A stretch of 5,629 nt of DNA, taken from positions 1-5,629 of the forward strand of contig CAIXQT010000083.1 in the NCBI GenBank assembly GCA_903921665.1. Direction: 5' to 3'. This DNA comes from an uncultured Opitutia bacterium. GTDB taxonomy: Bacteria; Verrucomicrobiota; Verrucomicrobiia; Opitutales; UBA953. The notes below the pieces were generated by a model, which saw nothing but the letters and a program-made list of their open reading frames with translations, had not been told where the DNA came from and did not search any database. A program made the position numbers and the translations under genes. The stretch's first letter is position 1. Every line of letters starts with the position of its first letter. Shown here one piece after another: positions 1-5,629 of this stretch.

Positions 1-63
1 CGGGGGTAGACGTATGGAAATCCCTTTGCCCGATGGTGCAAGCCCTAGATGGCCCGTCCGGCC

Positions 64-768
64 TTAGTTCTCGAAAATCGAGTCGATTTCCTTACGGGAA
101 AGCGGCCGGCAGTCTCCCAGGGGCATCTTCCGGAGGACCAGGCCGCCGATCTGGAAACGCCGCAGGGTCTTGACGTGAAAACCAAAGATCTCGAAGAGTC
201 GGCGGATCTCGCGCTTACGCCCTTGGTCGAGATGCACCTCGAGGTGGGCGGCGTTGTCCGGATGGCGGATGACTTTCTTGAAACGTAGGTGCTCCCCTTC
301 TTCCACCGCGCCCTTGAGCAGACGCGGGGTGAGCGTCGGATCGTAGTCGCGATTGAGGATGATCTCGTAGCGCTTGATGACACCGCCCGAGGGATGCATG
401 ACCTTGTTGGCCAGTTCGCCGTCGTTCGTCAGGATCAACAGGCCTTCGGAATCCTTATCCAGGCGACCGACGCAAAAGAGGCGAAGCTTGCCGTACTCCG
501 GAGGGACCATGTCGAAGACCGTCTGGCCGCCATGGGAGTCGTCGTTCGTGCAGAGGTAGCCGCGGGGCTTGTTCATCATCAGCACCACCGTGCGGTTCAG
601 CGGCTTGATATGCTGACCTTGGCAGATGACCGTGTCCACGGCCGGGTCGACGGGCTGTCCCGTGACAGCGAGCTTGCCGTTGATCATCACCGACCCCGAG
701 GCGACCAGGCGCTCCGCCTCACGACGGGAGCAGACCCCCGCCTGGGCGAGGAACTTATGAATACGCAT
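64..768 (-). CDS. RsuA/RluB-family rRNA pseudouridine synthase
   Basis: Isomerises a specific uridine in ribosomal RNA to pseudouridine; a cytoplasmic RNA-modification enzyme. Counting from the chosen start, residues 1-48 form an S4 RNA-binding domain (MRIHKFLAQAGVCSRREAERL, then VMINGK). A linker leads to MNKPRGYLCTNDD (65-77) and the catalytic motif GRLDKDSEGLLILTNDG (101-117), in which D104 is the expected catalytic aspartate. The C-terminal motif QGRKREIRRLFE is also typical of the family. The 234-residue length fits a compact RsuA/RluB/RluE-type enzyme. I chose the ATG at 766-768 because family members begin directly at the S4 domain and a GAAGGA lies just upstream, though only 3 nt away. 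An in-frame ATG at 802-804 would add 12 unconserved residues. Which rRNA position is modified cannot be told from sequence, so no symbol is given. The gene is divergent from folD. Confidence 0.93.
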   Translation of the reverse strand: MRIHKFLAQAGVCSRREAERLVASGSVMINGKLAVTGQPVDPAVDTVICQGQHIKPLNRTVVLMMNKPRGYLCTNDDSHGGQTVFDMVPPEYGKLRLFCVGRLDKDSEGLLILTNDGELANKVMHPSGGVIKRYEIILNRDYDPTLTPRLLKGAVEEGEHLRFKKVIRHPDNAAHLEVHLDQGRKREIRRLFEIFGFHVKTLRRFQIGGLVLRKMPLGDCRPLSRKEIDSIFEN

Positions 769-804
769 GGGTCCTTCGGAAGGCACGCCACTGGATTGAG
801 GCAT

Positions 805-891
805 TTGCCCCCGCAGGGCGAGACAATCATCCGGTTGGCCGCCGAAGGACTTTTCTCGCCCTCGGCGGGCTGACCGTCTTAGTCATCCCCC
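805..891. other. divergent intergenic region between the pseudouridine synthase gene and folD
   Basis: This short gap should hold the promoters for both outward-facing genes, and its minus-strand part extends to 768 if the shorter synthase start is used. I searched both strands for a well-spaced -35/-10 pair and found none close to the sigma-70 consensus. No Shine-Dalgarno motif precedes the folD ATG, which follows a run of C. A small inverted repeat, CCTTC-G-GAAGG, lies at 773-783, inside the optional N-terminal extension of the synthase. Confidence 0.4.
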
Positions 892-1764
892 ATGCGCCTC
901 ATCGACGGAAACGCCATCGCCCAACAGGTCCTCGCCGAAGTGAAGGAACGCGTGGCCAAGTTCGCCCCGGTCGTGCCCCACGTGGCCTTCGTCCGCGTCG
1001 GCGACGACCCCGCCTCGGTCTCCTACGTGACCAAGAAACAGAAGACCGCGGCCGAGGTCGGCATGAAGGCCTCGCTCCAGCTCTTCCCCGAGACGGTCAC
1101 CAAGGAAGAACTCTTCGCCCACCTTGACGCCCTCAATGCCGACAAATCGGTGCATGGCATCCTGATCCAGGCGCCGCTGCCCAAGCATCTCCCGGAGACC
1201 GAAGTCTTCAATCGCGTCGCACCCGACAAGGACGTCGATGGCTTCGGCACGCAGAGCATCGGCCGTCTCGTCCAGGAACTCCCCGGCGCCTTTGCGGCCT
1301 GCACGCCCGCCGGCGTCGTCGAACTCCTCCGGCGCTCCGGCGTCGAGACCGCCGGTAAGCACGCCGTGGTCGTCGGCCGCTCCCTCATCGTCGGCAAGCC
1401 CGCCGCCGCCCTGCTCCTCGCCAAGGGCTGCGACTGCACCGTCACCATCGCCCACTCACGCACCAAGGACCTCCCCGCCATCGTCCGGTTGGCCGACATC
1501 GTCGTCGCCGCCATCGGCAAGCCCCGCTTCATCACCGCCGACATGGTCAAGCCCGGCGCGGTCGTCATCGACGTCGGCATCAACCGCGTGCCGGACGCCA
1601 CCAAGAAGACCGGCTACCGCATCGTCGGCGACGTCGACTTCGATGCCGTCGCTCCGCATTGCGAAGCCATCACGCCCGTCCCCGGCGGCGTGGGCCCGAT
1701 GACCGTGGCGATGCTGATGAAGAACACGCTCGAAGCCTGCGAGCGCGCCCAAGCCCGTGGCTAA
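892..1764 (+). CDS. folD: FolD, bifunctional methylenetetrahydrofolate dehydrogenase / methenyltetrahydrofolate cyclohydrolase
   Basis: Interconverts 5,10-methylene-THF, 5,10-methenyl-THF and 10-formyl-THF with NADP+, supplying formyl groups for purines and initiator tRNA. Cytoplasmic, normally a homodimer. The N-terminal catalytic domain shows SYVTKKQK with the active-site pair Y45 and K49, the HGILIQAPLP motif (88-97, with Q93) and DKDVDGF (112-118). The Rossmann-type cofactor domain shows CTPAGVVELL (137-146), VVVGRSLIVGKP (159-170), HSRT (188-191) and VIDVGINRV (225-233). The chain closes with the family signature PVPGGVGPMT (262-271). The length of 290 residues matches usual FolD proteins (E. 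coli has 288). All core residues are present, so the enzyme should be active. The ATG start gives a canonical N-terminus (MRLIDG) but has no visible Shine-Dalgarno motif. The stop overlaps the next gene, implying co-transcription. Confidence 0.98.
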   Translation: MRLIDGNAIAQQVLAEVKERVAKFAPVVPHVAFVRVGDDPASVSYVTKKQKTAAEVGMKASLQLFPETVTKEELFAHLDALNADKSVHGILIQAPLPKHLPETEVFNRVAPDKDVDGFGTQSIGRLVQELPGAFAACTPAGVVELLRRSGVETAGKHAVVVGRSLIVGKPAAALLLAKGCDCTVTIAHSRTKDLPAIVRLADIVVAAIGKPRFITADMVKPGAVVIDVGINRVPDATKKTGYRIVGDVDFDAVAPHCEAITPVPGGVGPMTVAMLMKNTLEACERAQARG

Positions 1765-2365
1765 CCCTCCCCCGATCCCGCCGCCCCCTGCGGGATACTG
1801 GTGGCGGACCCTCGCCTGCCTGGCGGATATCGTCCCCTTGATGTTCCTCGGTTGGGCCCTCGCCGGACTCCTCGCCGGGCCGGACGAGCTCGCCGCCCGC
1901 CAGAAGGTCGACGCGTGGACGCACCGCTTCACCGACCAATATGTCAAGGCGATCACCTCAGGTAATCCGCGCGACCTCGAAGCCTTACGCGGGATGACCA
2001 CGAAGCTGACGGCCAAGGACAATCCGGACCTGGAAGCCTTCTCGGTCTGGTACGCCTTCCAGGGCAACGTGAGCTTCGTGACCATGCTGCTGGCGCTCGC
2101 CCTGCAGGAATGGCTCCTCGCCGGCCGCACCCTCGGCAAACGCATCTTCAACCTACGGACGATCGGCCTGCCGGACACCGAAGCACCGGGCTTCCTCGCC
2201 TCGCTGCTCCGCTCCGCCTGGAAGGCCGCATTCTTCACGTTGCCGAACCCCTTCTTCATGCTGCTCGGCATCGTGAACTTCCACGTACCGCTGTTCCGAC
2301 GCGACAAGCGCGCGTGGCACGACCTCTGGACGCGCACCCAGGTCGTCGATAACAAGCTGTCCTGA
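1757..2365 (+). CDS. RDD-family integral membrane protein
   Basis: A member of the RDD family of small polytopic inner-membrane proteins, whose roles are mostly undefined (some are linked to ion transport or stress). The signature residues are visible: R17 and D24 in the first helix region (AGYWWRTLACLADIVPLMFLGWALAGL, 12-38), the conserved GRTLGKRIFNLRTIG segment (123-137), and the third-position D189 in KRAWHDLWTRTQVV (184-197). Predicted membrane segments lie at about 19-40, 100-121 and 157-175. A polar, charged stretch of about 55 residues (42-97) follows the first helix, which is longer than in many RDD proteins. The N-terminus is proline-rich (PPPIPPPP). The GTG start at 1757 overlaps the end of folD by 8 bp in another frame, so translation is probably coupled. 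No Shine-Dalgarno motif is seen. The family call is firm, the function unknown. Confidence 0.85.
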   Translation: MANPPPIPPPPAGYWWRTLACLADIVPLMFLGWALAGLLAGPDELAARQKVDAWTHRFTDQYVKAITSGNPRDLEALRGMTTKLTAKDNPDLEAFSVWYAFQGNVSFVTMLLALALQEWLLAGRTLGKRIFNLRTIGLPDTEAPGFLASLLRSAWKAAFFTLPNPFFMLLGIVNFHVPLFRRDKRAWHDLWTRTQVVDNKLS

Positions 2366-2373
2366 GCACGCCC

Positions 2374-3255
2374 ATGCGCCTCGCCCTGCTCATCCTGACC
2401 ATGGCGACGTCGCTCGCGGCCGTGGACCTAGTCCTGCCGCCGCTCACGGAACAAGGCCCGCAACCGGGTAAGCGCGCCGCCATCACGACCGTAGAATATG
2501 CCGGCACCAAGGTACGTCACCTGATCGCCCTGCCCGATGACTGGACCCCGGACTGGAAGGCCCGCGGCAAGAACTGGCCGGTCATCGCCGAATACACCGG
2601 CAACTATTTCCCGACTTCCGGTTCGACCGGCGAGGTCGAGGGCGCCGCGCTTGGCTTCGGCGTCGCCCGCGGCAAGGCCATCTGGGTCGTGCTCCCGTAC
2701 GTCGCCAAGGACCGCCTCAAGAACGAACGGACCTGGTGGGGAGACATCGACGCTACCGTCGACTACGCCAAGACGAACATCCCCCGGATCTGCGCGGAGT
2801 TCGGCGGGGATCCTCAAAAGGTGGTGCTCTGCGGCTTCTCGCGGGGTGCCATCGGCGTCTCCTTCCTCGGCCTGCACGATGATGAAGTCGCGAAGCTCTG
2901 GTGCGGCCTCTGGGCCCACGACCACTTCGACGGGATGCTTGAGTGGAAGGGCCACGCCTGGGGTTCGCCGCTGGCCCGCTATCGCGAGGAAGCGACGGTC
3001 CGCCTCCGCCGTCTAGCCGGCCGGCCGCTGCTTGTCTGCCAAGCGGGTGCCGAGACCAAGAATTTCGTCACTGCCGTCGCGCCGACCAACGTGGAATTTC
3101 TCAACGTCGATATGGCCGCGCACTTCGGGACCTTCCCCAACGATCTCGTGAAGCACCCGCACAACGACCGCTGGCCCCTGCGCGACGGTCCGGCGACGGC
3201 GGCGGCCAGAGTTTGGTTCGATCGCATCATCGCGAGAGACAAGGCCGCGAAGTAG
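2374..3255 (+). CDS. exported alpha/beta-hydrolase, putative esterase
   Basis: A probable serine hydrolase acting outside the cytoplasmic membrane; the substrate is unknown. Residues 1-16 (MRLALLILTMATSLAA) look like a short signal peptide with a plausible signal peptidase I site after A15 or A16. The nucleophile elbow is GFSRG with S156, preceded by the usual strand (KVVLC) and by a D-x-TVDYAK helix region typical of esterase/dienelactone-hydrolase folds. After the later strand PLLVCQAGAE, E227 is a candidate acid, and H250 (DMAAHFGTFPND) is the best candidate catalytic histidine; H261 or H263 are alternatives. The 293-residue length suits a single-domain esterase. The ATG lies 8 bp after the RDD gene stop with no Shine-Dalgarno motif, so the gene probably belongs to the folD cluster. 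It resembles putative hydrolases of PHB-depolymerase/esterase type, but I cannot assign it to a characterised enzyme. Confidence 0.75.
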   Translation: MRLALLILTMATSLAAVDLVLPPLTEQGPQPGKRAAITTVEYAGTKVRHLIALPDDWTPDWKARGKNWPVIAEYTGNYFPTSGSTGEVEGAALGFGVARGKAIWVVLPYVAKDRLKNERTWWGDIDATVDYAKTNIPRICAEFGGDPQKVVLCGFSRGAIGVSFLGLHDDEVAKLWCGLWAHDHFDGMLEWKGHAWGSPLARYREEATVRLRRLAGRPLLVCQAGAETKNFVTAVAPTNVEFLNVDMAAHFGTFPNDLVKHPHNDRWPLRDGPATAAARVWFDRIIARDKAAK

Positions 3256-3400
3256 TCGACAGAGGACTACCGGATGGTTTTAGCGGACCTAATCGTCTCC
3301 GTTGTTTCGCTAATCATGCGTCTCGAGGGAAAGCTGACCTAACAAACGAACATAGGTCTCGCCCTTTATACATAGGCATAGGAGGCAGTACCTCGTGTTC

Positions 3401-3415
3401 TTAGAATCATTTTAA
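3401..3415. promoter_or_regulatory. PerR/Fur-family operator-like box 1
   Basis: The 15-mer TTAGAATCATTTTAA has the 7-1-7 dyad layout of Fur-superfamily operators. It matches the Bacillus subtilis Per box consensus TTATAATNATTATAA at 12 of 14 defined positions and the classical Fur box TGATAATNATTATCA at about 10. The half-sites differ from perfect symmetry at one position. It lies 120 bp upstream of the proposed ccoS-like start. Which family member (PerR, Fur, Zur) would bind is inference. Confidence 0.55.
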
Positions 3416-3420
3416 GCCCA

Positions 3421-3434
3421 TTGGTTAAAATCAT
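3421..3434. promoter_or_regulatory. possible FNR/Anr-like site overlapping box 2
   Basis: TTGGT-TAAA-ATCAT matches the FNR/Anr/FixK consensus TTGAT-N4-ATCAA at 8 of 10 defined positions. FNR-type control of cbb3 oxidase operons is well known in proteobacteria, which makes the location suggestive. The site shares ten bases with box 2, so the match may be a by-product of that palindrome. Low confidence. Confidence 0.25.
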
Positions 3435-3439
3435 TCTAA
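3425..3439. promoter_or_regulatory. PerR/Fur-family operator-like box 2
   Basis: The 15-mer TTAAAATCATTCTAA is again a 7-1-7 dyad, also 12 of 14 against the B. subtilis Per box consensus. Its centre (3432) is 24 bp from that of box 1 (3408), a little over two helical turns, so two dimers could bind on roughly the same face of the DNA. The outer half-sites of the two boxes are exact complements, as are the inner ones. It ends 95 bp before the ccoS-like ATG. Confidence 0.55.
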
Positions 3440-3534
3440 GACATGAAAATTCCATGCAGCCGGTTTCGCGTGACGGACGCTGATTGAATGCGTCTGGCCG
3501 AAAGGTAATCTCAGGGCGTCGTCCCTTACGACAT

Positions 3535-3695
3535 ATGGCCGCTCTCGCTCTCACCGTCTTCTTCTCCGTCATCCTGGCGCTGCTGGCCGCGTTGGCGTTC
3601 CTCTGGGACCAGCGTAACCGCGGCGAAGACGGCTATGATCGCGACTCCCTCCGTCCGCTGGACGAAGACGGGACGCCCCCTTCCTCACGACTTCC

Positions 3696-3699
<4 letters not shown>
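3535..3699 (+). CDS. ccoS: CcoS-like cbb3 oxidase assembly membrane protein (putative)
   Basis: A 54-residue protein with one N-terminal membrane helix (about residues 3-23, MAALALTVFFSVILALLAAL). It continues into a short acidic cytoplasmic tail, FLWDQRNRGEDGYDRDSLRPLDED. CcoS proteins share this build: one helix, an aromatic/W-containing junction (FxWAxxxGQxDD), then an Asp-rich tail. They are needed to insert haem and copper cofactors into cbb3 oxidase. The spacing of W24, G30, Y34/D35 and D43-D45 fits this pattern loosely. The strongest support is context: the stop overlaps the ATG of the fused ccoNO gene (ATGA, 3696-3699). I prefer the ATG at 3535, which places the helix at the N-terminus; a TTG at 3484 would add 17 basic residues. 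No Shine-Dalgarno motif is seen for either. Similarity is by pattern only, so a different small oxidase-associated protein is possible. Confidence 0.55.

Positions 3700-5629
<1,930 letters not shown>

Larger units (their letters stand above)
3400..3440. repeat. large inverted repeat (16-bp arms, 9-nt spacer)
   Basis: The left arm CTTAGAATCATTTTAA (3400-3415) and right arm TTAAAATCATTCTAAG (3425-3440) are reverse complements at 15 of 16 positions; the only mismatch pairs the two central C residues. The spacer is GCCCATTGG. Each arm is itself nearly palindromic, so the arms also match as direct repeats (13 of 15). That makes a double protein-binding site more likely than an RNA hairpin, and the AT-rich stem without a T-run argues against a terminator. 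Confidence 0.85.
3256..3534. other. AT-richer intergenic region with operator-like sites
   Basis: This gap separates the folD cluster from the cbb3 oxidase operon and is clearly richer in A and T than the flanking genes. Its main content is the dyad at 3400-3440, entered separately. Upstream lie three copies of CATAGG (3351, 3371, 3377) and an AT-rich TTTATACAT (3365-3373) that could serve as a -10 element, but without a convincing -35. Just before the ccoS-like ATG there is a small hairpin, GTCGT/ACGAC with a 5-nt loop (3518-3532). I see no strong stem followed by a T-run, so no intrinsic terminator for the upstream cluster can be called. Confidence 0.5.

Noticed and set aside
1..63. Possible terminator or RNA gene at the left edge, downstream of the synthase
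   Set aside because: Only a weak GGCC/GGCC stem (51-63) is visible, with no T-run on either strand and no tRNA-like cloverleaf.
289..873. Plus-strand open frame opposite the pseudouridine synthase gene
   Set aside because: The opposite strand encodes a complete RsuA/RluB protein with its catalytic aspartate motif; this frame shows no domain.
883..2355. Two long minus-strand open frames opposite folD and the RDD gene
   Set aside because: They are antisense to conserved genes, with biased composition and no recognisable motifs; stop codons are simply scarce in GC-rich antisense frames.
3400..3440. Dyad as an intrinsic terminator for the upstream cluster
   Set aside because: The stem is AT-rich, no T-run follows, it lies 145 bp past the hydrolase stop, and the internal palindromes fit operators better.
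3443..3487. 14-codon frame (MKIPCSRFRVTDAD) right after the dyad, considered as a leader peptide
   Set aside because: It has no ribosome binding site, no run of a regulatory amino acid and no following attenuator-like hairpin pair. A frame this short is expected by chance.
3366..3572. Minus-strand 68-codon frame across the intergenic region
   Set aside because: It is basic and low in recognisable features, runs through the operator dyad and overlaps the ccoS-like start; there is no coding evidence.

Overview
The window is GC-rich bacterial DNA with strongly G/C-biased third codon positions. The genes fit a Verrucomicrobia-like aerobe or microaerophile, perhaps Opitutae. That placement is an inference from overall flavour (a fused cbb3 oxidase CcoN-CcoO gene, starts mostly lacking Shine-Dalgarno motifs, an RDD protein beside folD). 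No marker gene fixes the taxon; Bacteroidetes also carry CcoNO fusions, but their base composition is usually lower in GC.

Layout: (1) A pseudouridine synthase of the RsuA/RluB family lies on the minus strand (64-768). (2) A divergent gap of about 120 bp follows. (3) A tight plus-strand cluster runs from 892 to 3255: folD, then an RDD-family membrane protein overlapping it by 8 bp, then an exported alpha/beta-hydrolase that starts 8 bp after the RDD stop. (4) A 279-bp, comparatively AT-rich gap (3256-3534) holds the most striking non-coding structure. Two 15-bp PerR/Fur-type 7-1-7 palindromes lie 24 bp apart and together form one large dyad; an FNR-like half-matched site overlaps the second. 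(5) The start of a cbb3 cytochrome oxidase operon follows: a small CcoS-like membrane protein whose stop overlaps (ATGA) the start of a long reading frame. That frame stays open to the window edge and encodes CcoN fused to CcoO.

The cbb3 operon is the centre of interest. The CcoN part has every haem and CuB ligand, each shifted by exactly one residue from the Pseudomonas stutzeri numbering. It passes through a Pro/Ala linker and two extra predicted membrane helices into a CcoO domain with an intact CYNCH haem c site. The operator-like dyad upstream suggests that this terminal oxidase is controlled by a Fur/PerR-family metal or peroxide sensor, possibly together with an oxygen-responsive Crp/FNR regulator. 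The folD cluster looks like housekeeping one-carbon metabolism transcribed with two envelope proteins of unknown specific role.
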